NCBI RefSeq assembly: GCF_000285495.1 | Contig: NZ_HE610980.1 | Location: forward strand, 153,071 to 217,070 | Source: Oceanobacillus massiliensis str. N'diop | Lineage (GTDB): Bacteria > Bacillota > Bacilli > Bacillales > Amphibacillaceae | Length of the DNA: 64,000 nucleotides | Reading direction: 5' to 3' | Shown here: positions 42,395 through 51,480 of the stretch, piece after piece | How positions within the stretch are numbered: position 1 is the stretch's first letter | Layout of the letters: each line of letters begins with the position of its first letter | Translations under genes and position numbers: made by a program | The notes under the pieces: model-generated | Database searches by the model: none | What the model saw: the letters and a program-made list of their open reading frames with translations, nothing else | Told to the model about the DNA's origin: nothing

Positions 42395-44128
42395 TTATGT
42401 TAATTGCTGTTCTGCAAACTTCCTGTATAATTCATGGCTTTCAATCAGCTCCTGGTGTGAACCTATACCAGTTATATTACCTTTTTCAATAAAAATAATT
42501 TTATCTGCGTCTACAATTGTTGATAACCTGTGTGCAATGACAAAGGTGGTACGGCCTTCCATCAATCGGGTCAGGGCTTCCTGAACGGCATGTTCTGACT
42601 GGCTATCCAAACTCGCCGTTGCCTCATCAAGCATTAAAATTTTAGGATCCCTTAAGAATGCACGTGCAATATTAATCCGCTGCCGCTGACCACCCGATAA
42701 TTTTACCCCGCGTTCCCCTACTTCTGTATCCAGTCCTTTTTCGAAAGCCTTGATAAATTGATCGGCATATGCCATACCCGTAACTTTCCATAACTGTTCA
42801 TCCGTAATCTTTTCAGAATCCTTTAATCCATAGGTCAGGTTATCACGAATCGTACCCGCCATCATCGCACTTTCCTGAGAAACATAGCCGATTTGACTGC
42901 GCCATGAAGCCAATGATAAGGCATGTATTGGCGTCTCCCCAATTCGTATTTCACCTTCTGTCGGTTCGTAATACCTTTCCAGCAAACCAAACAAGGTCGT
43001 CTTTCCTCCGCCACTTGGTCCAGCAAAGGCAATCATCTCGCCGGGCAATGCCTCAAACGAAACACGTTCAATAACAGGTTCTTTTTCCGTATAGGCAAAC
43101 GAAACGGATTCAACATGGACAGGCTCATCTGAGATATCCTTTTCAATCCCTTCCTGCCCTTCTTCTTCCGGCGTTTCCAGTATTTCGATAATCCGCTCTG
43201 TTGCACCTTTCGCCTTTTGCAGTTCAGTGAAAAACATTGCGAAAGAAGTGATCGGATAAATGATTTGAAAAAGGTAAAGCAGAAATGCTACAAGGGACCC
43301 GGTAGACATAGAACCTTCTGCAACCCGTATGCCGCCATAACCGATAATAGCTACTATCACAAACATCATAATCGTATACATAAAAGGGCCAATCAATGCA
43401 AATATGCGTGCTTCTTTTAGACCATATTCATATAATTTCATAATGCCCTTCATCCCATTGACTTCTTCAACTTGTTCTGCGGATGAAGATTTCATTAAAC
43501 GGACTTCACCTAATGTTTGTTGGATTTTACCTGTAAACGATGCCGTTTCATCTTGCACTCCCTTGGATACTTTCGCCATTTTGGAGCCAAGCGGCATCAT
43601 AATGGCAAATGTAACCGGAACTGCAATTAACATTAAGAGTGTCATTTTCCAGTCCATGATCAGCAGAATCACCAATGCACCGATAATCGTAATGAAGCCT
43701 GTAATGAACTGCGGGAAATGCTGTGAAATCAAATCCTTTACAATTCCTGTATCATTGACAACACGACTTACCGATTCACCACTTGCCGATTTGTCAAAGT
43801 AGCTTACCGGTAATCGAATCAATTTAAACCACATCATCTCACGCAGCCTGGATACAATCTTGTGTCCGACAGCTGCAAGTACATACGTGGATATTCCATC
43901 AACCACTGCCTGAAGAATGAATACCACAAAAATGACGACAATCAATGTAATGCTTAAGGACTCTACAGAGAACCCGTCAACCAATTCTCTTGTAAGTAAT
44001 GGAATCGAGAGACCTACAAGCATCGTGATAATACTTCCGATTAAACCAATTGTCAGAAACCATTTCGGTATATTTGTTGATAGTACCAGCGATATAAATG
44101 GCTTTAGCCCCGTTCGTTTTTCTTTCAT
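42395..44128 (-). CDS. ABC multidrug exporter, half-transporter (BmrA-like)
   Basis: A 577-residue protein with an N-terminal six-helix membrane domain (about 20-320) and a C-terminal ATPase. The ATPase has Walker A GPSGGGKTT, Q-loop QIGYVSQE, signature LSGGQRQR, Walker B ILMLDEATASLD and the switch IAHRLS. This is the B-type half-exporter of the BmrA/LmrA group, which works as a homodimer to pump out drugs or lipids. The start is preceded by GGGGGGAG. It is transcribed alone. The exact substrate is not predictable. Confidence 0.88.
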   Translation of the reverse strand: MKEKRTGLKPFISLVLSTNIPKWFLTIGLIGSIITMLVGLSIPLLTRELVDGFSVESLSITLIVVIFVVFILQAVVDGISTYVLAAVGHKIVSRLREMMWFKLIRLPVSYFDKSASGESVSRVVNDTGIVKDLISQHFPQFITGFITIIGALVILLIMDWKMTLLMLIAVPVTFAIMMPLGSKMAKVSKGVQDETASFTGKIQQTLGEVRLMKSSSAEQVEEVNGMKGIMKLYEYGLKEARIFALIGPFMYTIMMFVIVAIIGYGGIRVAEGSMSTGSLVAFLLYLFQIIYPITSFAMFFTELQKAKGATERIIEILETPEEEGQEGIEKDISDEPVHVESVSFAYTEKEPVIERVSFEALPGEMIAFAGPSGGGKTTLFGLLERYYEPTEGEIRIGETPIHALSLASWRSQIGYVSQESAMMAGTIRDNLTYGLKDSEKITDEQLWKVTGMAYADQFIKAFEKGLDTEVGERGVKLSGGQRQRINIARAFLRDPKILMLDEATASLDSQSEHAVQEALTRLMEGRTTFVIAHRLSTIVDADKIIFIEKGNITGIGSHQELIESHELYRKFAEQQLT

Positions 44129-44255
44129 ATAAAAACTCCCCCCAAGCGTATTACTCTCTATTATTCATTCTACTTTAATTTTGGAAAAGCACCAGTCTGG
44201 TGAGCCTTTATGTTTACAATTTCTAATAGACTGTGTATATCATAACTGTAAATAA

Positions 44256-44291
44256 AAATAGAGGACTGCCGAACATGCGACAGCCCTCTTG
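44256..44291 (-). terminator. Terminator of the PadR-DUF1700-DUF4097 operon
   Basis: AGAGGACTGCCG and GCGACAGCCCTCT form an imperfect stem that on the minus strand runs into TATTTTTATTT. Confidence 0.7.
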
Positions 44292-44311
44292 TAATGAACG
44301 ATGATCTTATG

Positions 44312-45109
44312 CTAATTTCCAATTGTTATACTCCCATTATTGGTTGTCAATTTCACTTTGTTTTCACCATTTCCTGCCACAGCATCCCAATTGGAATCCC
44401 CGAAAACTGTCACTTTCCCGTTGTCAGTCTTTATATCCAAGGTCGTATTGACAGGCTCTTTTTCCGTATGGATCGCAATGCGCCCATTGTCTGTTTCAAA
44501 GTTAATGGGGCGATCTATTCTATCTGTTATCAGAGAAATCCCTCCATTATTAGTCCTGCCCGAGACCTCTCCCTCGATGTTTTCCAAACGGATTTCTCCA
44601 TTATCTGTCTCTGCCCTCATGGCAGAGCTTACGACATTATTAAATTCTATTTTGCCATTGTTCGTTTTGGCACTAATATCATCTGATTGCAGTCCGATAG
44701 CAGTGATACGTCCATTATTGCTTTCAACATTTACTGTTTGATACATTTTCTCAGGTATATATACTTTTAATGATGGCGTTGAAAAAGAAAAGTCAAAGCT
44801 GAAAAATCTAAACCCTCTTTCTTTAACGTTTATTCGAAGGGTATCCCCTTCTACATTCGTATTAAAATCATATTTCCTATTGTCTTCATCATTGCCTGAA
44901 AACTTTACCGTGGCCACATTCGAATCTGCTGGCAAGATTTCTACCCGGGCATTATCGGTAGAGATATCAATCTGCTGAAATTGGTCCTTGATAGTCTCCT
45001 CGGTTTCAACTTGAGTACTGCTGACTGAATGAAAGGTAAGCAGGCTTCCGACCAACCCCACTACCAAAAGAATAAGAGCAACTAATGAAACCTTTTTAAG
45101 GTTAAACAT
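44312..45109 (-). CDS. DUF4097 family beta-helix-like protein
   Basis: A 265-residue protein with one N-terminal membrane anchor (VALILLVVGLVGSLLTFHSV). It is followed by repetitive beta strands rich in TDNG/TNNG turns (SNNGRI, KTNNGKIEF, ETDNGEIRL, RTNNGGISL, ETDNGRIAI, KTDNGKVTV), giving a regular beta-solenoid. This is the DUF4097 pattern, always found with DUF1700 and PadR genes. Function unknown; an extracytoplasmic sensor or adhesin has been suggested. It overlaps the DUF1700 gene by 8 bp. Confidence 0.85.
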   Translation of the reverse strand: MFNLKKVSLVALILLVVGLVGSLLTFHSVSSTQVETEETIKDQFQQIDISTDNARVEILPADSNVATVKFSGNDEDNRKYDFNTNVEGDTLRINVKERGFRFFSFDFSFSTPSLKVYIPEKMYQTVNVESNNGRITAIGLQSDDISAKTNNGKIEFNNVVSSAMRAETDNGEIRLENIEGEVSGRTNNGGISLITDRIDRPINFETDNGRIAIHTEKEPVNTTLDIKTDNGKVTVFGDSNWDAVAGNGENKVKLTTNNGSITIGN

Positions 45110-45662
45110 GTTTCATTCCCCCTTTAACAACACTCATGTTGTATTTCAAATACCGGACAAATCCGCTGATTAGCCAGCGAGTGATGAAGAGCATCCCAAT
45201 TGCTAAAAACAAGCCTAGACCTGCAAGCCCAAGCGATACGAATAAATCAAAAAACTTGAAGTTTTGCGGATATAGAATCACATTTATCAGTACCAGCAGC
45301 GGGGAAGCAACAAACGTAACCGCAACTACCCAGCCAGCAATGATGAGTGCAGATACAGCAATAAACGGCCCTAGCACAATAACCAGATTAAAAAATCCTA
45401 ATCCAATGACAGCCCATAATGCACGAAAAATATTTCCAGTCGTGGCAGTTGCCTCGACTTTTTCAACGTGATACGCTGCAACCATTTCTTTTGCAATTTG
45501 CTGTGGCATACCAAGTGAGGCTGAGATTTGCTCCTCCGTCTTCCCTTCCGATAGCCCAATTGTAAAATGCTCTTCAAAATCCTCTAATATGCCTTTCCTT
45601 TCCGCAGTTGGCAGTTTCTTTAAAGCCGCTTCCAAGTTTGCCATAAATTGATCTTTAGTCAT
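45102..45662 (-). CDS. DUF1700 (HAAS) membrane protein
   Basis: A 186-residue protein. The N-terminal HAAS domain ([20 protein letters not shown], then [20 protein letters not shown]) is followed by about four membrane helices. It is the middle gene of a PadR-DUF1700-DUF4097 operon, overlapping both neighbours by 8 bp. Such modules respond to envelope stress in other Firmicutes, but the mechanism is not established. ATG 45662 has AAGGTG at 6 nt. Confidence 0.82.
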   Translation of the reverse strand: MTKDQFMANLEAALKKLPTAERKGILEDFEEHFTIGLSEGKTEEQISASLGMPQQIAKEMVAAYHVEKVEATATTGNIFRALWAVIGLGFFNLVIVLGPFIAVSALIIAGWVVAVTFVASPLLVLINVILYPQNFKFFDLFVSLGLAGLGLFLAIGMLFITRWLISGFVRYLKYNMSVVKGGMKHV

Positions 45663-45978
45663 CATTAACACCTTCTTTGATTAATTGATCCACACCATTC
45701 GTGAAATCTTTCCATTCCTGTAGCAGTTCATGAAGATAATTTCTTCCTTCAGCTGTTAAACGATAATACTTCCGGGGTGGCCCTTCTTTGGATTCTTTTA
45801 GATACGTGGTAAAGTATCCTTCTTTCGTTAAACGCCTTAATAACGGATATACTGACCCTTCAGATATATCGATCTGGCAGGAAATCTTTTGGACAAGTTC
45901 ATAACCGTATCGGTCCTGCTTATCAAGCAGTACGAGAACACATAATTCCAATACGCCTTTTTTAAATTGTATGTTCAT
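45655..45978 (-). CDS. PadR-family transcriptional regulator
   Basis: A 107-residue PadR repressor with [20 protein letters not shown], then [20 protein letters not shown] and [17 protein letters not shown]. It is first in its operon. Upstream at about 46006-46070 two copies of GTACTGTTTATT flank the likely promoter and are candidate operators. ATG 45978 gives the usual PadR start ([11 protein letters not shown]). It is the second PadR/HAAS module in the window. Confidence 0.9.
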   Translation of the reverse strand: MNIQFKKGVLELCVLVLLDKQDRYGYELVQKISCQIDISEGSVYPLLRRLTKEGYFTTYLKESKEGPPRKYYRLTAEGRNYLHELLQEWKDFTNGVDQLIKEGVNDD

Positions 45979-46005
45979 ACAGAAGTTACTCCTCATTCTT
46001 TTTTC

Positions 46006-46070
46006 AGTACTGTTTATTGTATAATACCTGACTAGAATATATCATATGGTACTGTTTATTACAAGGTACT
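46006..46070 (-). promoter_or_regulatory. Promoter/operator region of the PadR-DUF1700-DUF4097 operon
   Basis: AGTACTGTTTATTGT and GGTACTGTTTATTAC recur about 41 bp apart. On the minus strand TTGTAA, a 17-bp spacer and TATATT form a plausible promoter between and over them. Confidence 0.5.
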
Positions 46071-46233
46071 AAATAATATTTTTTATGAAGAAGTTTGGTA
46101 AGTCTGCAGGAGATGAAGTGTTATCTCTTCCGCAGTAAATACGGCGCTTCTTTATCCAGCCATATCATATATAGGAACCAAAAAGGGCTTCAGTTCGAAT
46201 AACGAACTGAATGCCCATATTTTCTGTATTCCA

Positions 46234-47835
46234 TCAGCCTTGGATATCCCGCTTGTTGTATCCAATGAATCCAAAAACAATTAGACCTGCTGCAATTACA
46301 CTCAAGATGATAAGAGTCATAGGTGCTGCATCTTCAATAGGTACTTGCGGAATATAGCCAAACGGCGACAGTTTACCTACCCAATCCGGAAATTGCATTA
46401 AACTGCCTAAATATAAAACCACGAAGGAATAAAAAAGGTACAACCAAACGATTGAAGTAAGTTTTGGTAAAAATCCAATGAAGAACACTGTAATGCTGAT
46501 GATAATCAATATTGCTGGATAATACGATAGTGCCGCTCCGTAAATCGTTCCAAATTCAATTCCATCGACCATCACAGCGGTTCCTGCCGCCCACAGACCA
46601 ATCGCGGTAAGAGATATCATCACAAATCCGTTCACTATTGCAATCATTAAGTATCCTCCCATTAGCCGGGTACGTGACACTGCCCTCCCAAGCAAATGTG
46701 TAACACGGTCCTTATTCTCCTCACCCTTCAACTTATTCATGGCCATGACAGGAGGGATGGTCGCCAGAATCGCCATTACCATTAATAGTATAGGAATGAA
46801 TTGCTCTGTAAGCGATACACCTTCAGCCGGCTGCAATAACTGTTCCATCATTTCATTACCCGCAAAAAATGACTCCATGTCTCCTAAAACCGATCCATAA
46901 GAAGCCCCCACCACAAATAATCCAATTGCCCATGAGATCGTCCCTGTTTGCTGCAGTCTTAGCGCCAGACCGATCGGACTTTGCAAAAAGCGGGATGCAT
47001 ACATCCTCCCTGGCCTGGACGGGAAGAAACCTCTTTCTAAATCGCGGATGGAATATAAATAATTTGCTAGGATATACAAAGTACCAGAAACGCCTATCAT
47101 CAATAGGACTGGCAACCAATTATCAGAACTATACGCCTCGGTCTTTGTCACCCACCCTAAAGGAGAAAGCCAGGAAAGTCCCTCATTACTTATATCTGTA
47201 ACCGCCCGAAAAAGATAGGCAAGAAGCAAGACTGCGACAGACCACCCAATTGTGCTGCGGGAACTTTCAAATAGCTGTGCAAATATCGCTGTCACTCCTG
47301 CAAAAACCAATCCAGTTCCACCTAATGCGGCACCATAAAGCAATGATCCTTCTAAATCCATACTTTCAATTCCAAGTGCATATAATCCAAAACCTGTAAT
47401 GATTGCTAAAACTGCATTCGTCCCTCCAGAAACAAGTAAGGAAGCATTCAAGTAGGACAGACGTCCTGTCGGCAAGGATCGTATCATTTCAATACGACCA
47501 TCTTCTTCGTCCGCCCTTGTATGACGACTAACAAGTAAAATACTCATTAAACCGACAACAGCTGCAGTCATCAGCAGCATCTGATGGGCAGTCATAGCCC
47601 CAACGGTATAATTCGTCAAATCGCCGGGACCTACCATTGCTATCATTGCAGGATTTGCCATTGTCTCAGCCATCCCATCCCTTTCCTGCTGCGATCCATA
47701 TAGTTCAGCAAGCGCATTCGGCACAATTAATGTAAAGAATGCCAATCCAAATAGCCATAACATTATCCTTATTCGATCAAGCCGGATAAGAAACCGGGAA
47801 AGATAGCTTGTTTTATCCATGAATGCCCGAGCCAT
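46234..47835 (-). CDS. ABC exporter permease, large (polyketide-antibiotic exporter type)
   Basis: A 533-residue protein with about 12 membrane helices in two halves, each with an ABC-2-like core; TRADEEDGRIEMIRSLPTGR lies in the first cytoplasmic loop and VTHLLGRAVSRTRLMGGYLM in the second. This duplicated permease type pairs with one ATPase and is often annotated as an antibiotic exporter. Its start overlaps the ATPase stop (TAATG). A TetR regulator diverges upstream, as usual for drug efflux units. Substrate unknown. Confidence 0.83.
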   Translation of the reverse strand: MARAFMDKTSYLSRFLIRLDRIRIMLWLFGLAFFTLIVPNALAELYGSQQERDGMAETMANPAMIAMVGPGDLTNYTVGAMTAHQMLLMTAAVVGLMSILLVSRHTRADEEDGRIEMIRSLPTGRLSYLNASLLVSGGTNAVLAIITGFGLYALGIESMDLEGSLLYGAALGGTGLVFAGVTAIFAQLFESSRSTIGWSVAVLLLAYLFRAVTDISNEGLSWLSPLGWVTKTEAYSSDNWLPVLLMIGVSGTLYILANYLYSIRDLERGFFPSRPGRMYASRFLQSPIGLALRLQQTGTISWAIGLFVVGASYGSVLGDMESFFAGNEMMEQLLQPAEGVSLTEQFIPILLMVMAILATIPPVMAMNKLKGEENKDRVTHLLGRAVSRTRLMGGYLMIAIVNGFVMISLTAIGLWAAGTAVMVDGIEFGTIYGAALSYYPAILIIISITVFFIGFLPKLTSIVWLYLFYSFVVLYLGSLMQFPDWVGKLSPFGYIPQVPIEDAAPMTLIILSVIAAGLIVFGFIGYNKRDIQG

Positions 47836-48752
47836 TAGTTATCACCTCCCGCTCCTATACCCGCAACTTTTCCATTTCCTTCGTAATGACGCATAAATAA
47901 GTCTTCCAATGTTGGTGGCGCACTTTCCAGCTTAACAATACCAAATCGACTAATATGTCTCATCACATTATCCATTTCTTCTGTATCTACCTGGCAGGAC
48001 AACCCTTGATTGGTCTCTTCTATTTGATGCATTCCTTTCAAATCCTTCAGATTCGTGATCGGCATTTTCGTCTCGACAAGAACCTGGATGCGTGTCAGGT
48101 GACGCAGGTCATTCAGTGTCCCTGTTTCGATAATGCGGCCATCCCGAATAATTGCCACTTTATCGCATAGCTTTTCTACTTCAGATAGGATGTGACTGGA
48201 AAGAAGTATGCTCTTACCTTGGCTTTTAAGATCCAATACACATTCCTGAAAAACTTGCTCCATCAAAGGATCAAGACCTGATGTTGGTTCGTCCAGTATA
48301 TAGAGGTCCGCCTCAGAAGAGAAAGCAGCAACTAAAGCCACCTTTTGCCTGTTTCCTTTTGAATATGTCCTGCATTTTTTCGTTGGATCTAAATCGAATT
48401 TCCTGATCAGTTCCTCACGCCTGCTTTTATTGATGGGACCATGCAGTTTTGTAAAAAGATCGATCACTTCTCCACCTGTTAAGTTTGGCCATAAGTTAAC
48501 ATCTCCAGGAACATATGCGATCCGTTTGTGGATTTCAACAGCATCACTCCAAGCATCTTTCCCGAAAATCTCCACAACCCCTTCTGTTGCCTTTAAAATG
48601 CCTAGAAGTATGCGAATCGTAGTTGATTTACCAGCACCGTTCGGACCAATAAAACCATAGACCTGCCCCTCATCTATTTCAAGATTAATACCATCCAATG
48701 CGGTAAACTTTCCAAATCTTTTTGTTAAATTCGCTGCTTTTAAAACCATCAT
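47835..48752 (-). CDS. ABC exporter ATPase
   Basis: A 305-residue ATPase with Walker A GPNGAGKST (37-45), signature YSKGNRQKVALVAAF, Walker B LYILDEPTSGLD, the switch SSHILSEV, and a C-terminal regulatory extension typical of drug-exporter ATPases. It powers the permease that overlaps its stop by one base. A short divergent region with a TetR gene lies upstream. The start has GGGAGG upstream. Confidence 0.88.
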   Translation of the reverse strand: MMVLKAANLTKRFGKFTALDGINLEIDEGQVYGFIGPNGAGKSTTIRILLGILKATEGVVEIFGKDAWSDAVEIHKRIAYVPGDVNLWPNLTGGEVIDLFTKLHGPINKSRREELIRKFDLDPTKKCRTYSKGNRQKVALVAAFSSEADLYILDEPTSGLDPLMEQVFQECVLDLKSQGKSILLSSHILSEVEKLCDKVAIIRDGRIIETGTLNDLRHLTRIQVLVETKMPITNLKDLKGMHQIEETNQGLSCQVDTEEMDNVMRHISRFGIVKLESAPPTLEDLFMRHYEGNGKVAGIGAGGDN

Positions 48753-48896
48753 ACTGTGACCTCCCTTTTAATTATGAAATATTTTATACTTTTGAGTTCA
48801 TAATATATAAAAATGACTGCCATTACAAGATATTTATGAACTATTTGCATTGTTTAATTACATTATTTTTATTATTATAATAGTGAGGTGAACAGC

Positions 48897-49481
48897 ATGG
48901 ACGGTTTTGAACGACGAAGGAAGCAAAAAAGCGATACTATCTTAAATACCGCTTTGAAGATGTTTATGGAAAATGGGATAAAAGAGGTTTCTGTCTCAGA
49001 GATAGCTGAAAAAGCAAATGTATCACAAGTGACCATATACAATTATTTTAAAAGTAAGGATAATCTGGCACGTCAAGTGCTCATTTATTATGTGGATCGG
49101 ATTTGGAGTGAATATGAAGAATTGTTAGGCACCAATATTGCTTTTCCGGAAAAGATAGAACAAATCATTTTTGACAAAAAAGAAGTTGCAAGTCACATTC
49201 ACGAAGATTTTTATACTTATCTGATGAAGGAGTATACCTCTGAAGGAAATTATATTGAAAGATTATATAACGAAAAAGCCTTGCCAACATTTATTCAATT
49301 ATTTGAGGAAGGGAAAAGGCAAGGTTTTGTGGACCCGAGTATATCGAATGAGGCCATACTATTCTTCATTCAAATGTTTAAAGAGTATCTGCAGCGTGAT
49401 GCTCTGTCAAAATCCATACTCCCCTTAACGGAAGAACTAACAAAGCTTTTCTTCTATGGGATAATGGGAAAAAGAGACTAA
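48897..49481 (+). CDS. TetR-family regulator of the divergent ABC exporter
   Basis: A 194-residue repressor with an N-terminal TetR helix-turn-helix (SDTILNTALKMFMENGIKEV, then EIAEKANVSQVTIYNYFKSK) and a ligand-binding C-terminal half. It diverges from the ABC exporter genes, which share the 144-bp AT-rich promoter region, so it most likely represses them until a drug binds. ATG 48897 follows GAGGTG by 6 nt; an in-frame GTG three codons earlier overlaps that site. Confidence 0.88.
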   Translation: MDGFERRRKQKSDTILNTALKMFMENGIKEVSVSEIAEKANVSQVTIYNYFKSKDNLARQVLIYYVDRIWSEYEELLGTNIAFPEKIEQIIFDKKEVASHIHEDFYTYLMKEYTSEGNYIERLYNEKALPTFIQLFEEGKRQGFVDPSISNEAILFFIQMFKEYLQRDALSKSILPLTEELTKLFFYGIMGKRD

Positions 49482-49517
49482 AATCTTCATGAAGGTAGTC
49501 CCGAGCAGAACAGATTT

Positions 49518-50243
49518 CTAATCATTTTGCGGTCTGCTTTCCAATATCCGCAAACGATAAACATTCATTGCTGTTTCAGCAAGCTGATCCATTAGATTAT
49601 AATTGGCATAGGCGCCGACAATTGCTCCGAAACCAGGAATTAATTGAAACATTTTTATGAGATCTATATGATCTCTGTACTCCTGCTGGAAAACACGCCA
49701 ATCCATATCAACGAGTTGTTCCTTCTGGTCTTCCCAATTCTCTATAATAAACAGTGTTTCTCTACGTTTTTCTTCACTGGAAAAGGCAAGCTGGAATACG
49801 TGCAGGATAAATAGACGCTCCTCATATTTGCTAGTATCATATCCATAGACGGCGGCAGCTTCAAACAGGAATTTTATCTTAATCGATAACAATAGCGGAA
49901 AGTCAGCCGCTCCAAGCAATAAACCGCCAGCTCCTGTTCCCGCTCCTTCTACGACAGCAGTCTTACGGTAAGATTTAAGCTTTTCTTTCAGGTTCTCATC
50001 TCGTTCATAAAGTGTTCCTGCAGTGCCAATACTTTTTTTAGTAATCATATTCGAACCAGCCAAGGTAGCTTTCACCATATTTTTGATACTATCGGTAACA
50101 ATCTGGTGAGCCTTCTCGGGAATCCAGTTATTTATTTTGTTCTGAGCCTTTTTGGACATGCGATTTATTCTGTCAGCACGCTTCATTATTTTCGTCCGCC
50201 AAGCCTGCACTTCTCCAAACACCCTTGCTTCATAAGCATTCAC
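49518..50243 (-). CDS. EcsC family protein
   Basis: A 241-residue protein of the EcsC family, named for the third gene of the B. subtilis ecs operon. It shows the conserved core VVEGAGTGAGGLLLGAADFP, LSIKIKFLFEAAAVYGYDTS and the C-terminal PGFGAIVGAYANYNLMDQLA. The family may associate with membranes, but its role is unclear. Here it is not next to ecsA/ecsB. The start has a weak GGGGATGATG upstream. It is divergent from the repeat region and the ribA-ribD genes. Confidence 0.85.
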   Translation of the reverse strand: MNAYEARVFGEVQAWRTKIMKRADRINRMSKKAQNKINNWIPEKAHQIVTDSIKNMVKATLAGSNMITKKSIGTAGTLYERDENLKEKLKSYRKTAVVEGAGTGAGGLLLGAADFPLLLSIKIKFLFEAAAVYGYDTSKYEERLFILHVFQLAFSSEEKRRETLFIIENWEDQKEQLVDMDWRVFQQEYRDHIDLIKMFQLIPGFGAIVGAYANYNLMDQLAETAMNVYRLRILESRPQND

Positions 50244-50320
50244 TTCATCATCCCCTAAACATAGTCATTTTCTATTATACAGGTTGATTTCTCTATTACC
50301 TAGCCTATATTTTTTTAAAA

Positions 50321-50485
50321 CAAACGTTTGATCAATTTACCGGTACCTCCCTTTTATCGGTTATTAACTCCCTGCTTTTTGGCTTCCTATTTTTTAATCA
50401 AACGTTTGATCAATTTACCACGCCTCCTTTTTATCGGTAATTTGCTCTCTGCTTTTCGATTATTATTTTCTTAATCAAACGTTTG
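50321..50485. repeat. Three CAAACGTTTG palindromes in 77-78 bp tandem units
   Basis: CAAACGTTTGATCAATT occurs at 50321, 50399 and 50476. Units 1 and 2 also share CTCC...TTTTATCGGT, a CTCYCTGCTTTT segment and a T-rich end, so these are 2.2 tandem units rather than isolated sites. TCAAACGTTTGA-type palindromes are typical TetR-family operators. They lie between the ecsC start and ribA. Confidence 0.85.
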
Positions 50486-50724
50486 ATCAATTCAAAAATA
50501 TTTGATCTAACATACTACCCGTAAAAGCTGTGCTTGCTACACGTGCTGATTCCCCACCGGAACCACCTCCAGCCTACACTTTTCCATAAATCGGCGCATA
50601 CTTATAGTAATCGGTGTGAAGCATTTCCTGGCTCTATACCAGATTTCTGCAGTTTCAAGAAAACAAAATTGATGATATTGCCATTTTTAATTATACTAAG
50701 GTGAAAGTGAAGGGAGATTCTAAG

Positions 50725-51480
50725 ATGGAACAAATGAAACTGGAATCAAAGGTGTTTTCTATATTAAAGGATAAAATACAATTAATTCGATCAGATGATC
50801 GTGCGATATATTTGGTTGGACCGATTCAACTGCCTGTCAACTTATATGGAGAAACCGTTATATTTCAATGGTATTGCTGGCTAAATTATGATGAAGTCAC
50901 CGAAGATTATGAGAAGATAATCGAAAAGCTCTCTTCCTCCAATCTGGCAGAATATCAACAATCGAGTGTTCTTGTGTATGGAGATTTCAAAGAGGCGGAT
51001 GATGCACTGATCCGGATGCATTCTATCTGCCACACAGGTGATATCTTTGGGAGCAAACGCTGTGATTGCGGGTTCCAATTGAAGGAATCCATGAAAAAAA
51101 TCAAGGAACACGGAACTGGAGCTCTGTTTTATTTGGCCAACCATGAAGGCAGAGGAATTGGTCTATTCAGTAAGGCAATGGCCTATGTCCTTCAGGAAAA
51201 TGGATACGATACAGTGGAGGCTAATGAAAGCCTCGGCTTCGTAAATGACTCAAGAGATTATAGTGACGCAATCGAAGTTCTGAAAACGTTACGTACAAAG
51301 CCGGTTACGTTAATCACTAACAATCCTAAAAAATTGGAGGCGTTGGATAACTCAGGCACGCTTGTTTCCGGTCGTACTCCACTATGGGGAGACGTTTCGG
51401 AATATAATCAAAAATACTTACAGACGAAAGTTGTAAAATCAGGACACATGCAAGAAGAAAGGACTTGCGACAATGACTGA
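50725..51480 (+). CDS. ribA: RibA, GTP cyclohydrolase II (monofunctional type)
   Basis: A 251-residue GTP cyclohydrolase II that opens GTP to the first pyrimidine intermediate of riboflavin. It has Zn-site cysteines in MHSICHTGDIFGSKRCDCG, the catalytic NHEGRGIGL, DSRDYSDAIEVL and the late ITNNPKK. There is no fused DHBP synthase domain (RibB), unlike the main bacillary RibBA. ATG 50725 is 9 nt after GGGAG; a GTG at 50701 is open but lacks a site. The start of ribD lies 8 bp inside its end. Confidence 0.88.
   Translation: MEQMKLESKVFSILKDKIQLIRSDDRAIYLVGPIQLPVNLYGETVIFQWYCWLNYDEVTEDYEKIIEKLSSSNLAEYQQSSVLVYGDFKEADDALIRMHSICHTGDIFGSKRCDCGFQLKESMKKIKEHGTGALFYLANHEGRGIGLFSKAMAYVLQENGYDTVEANESLGFVNDSRDYSDAIEVLKTLRTKPVTLITNNPKKLEALDNSGTLVSGRTPLWGDVSEYNQKYLQTKVVKSGHMQEERTCDND

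Noticed and set aside
50321-50485. CRISPR array
   Set aside because: Only three palindromic cores with long similar spacers are present; the intervening sequence is itself repeated, and no cas genes are near.
50520-50724. FMN riboswitch before ribA
   Set aside because: None of the conserved FMN aptamer segments are present on either strand.
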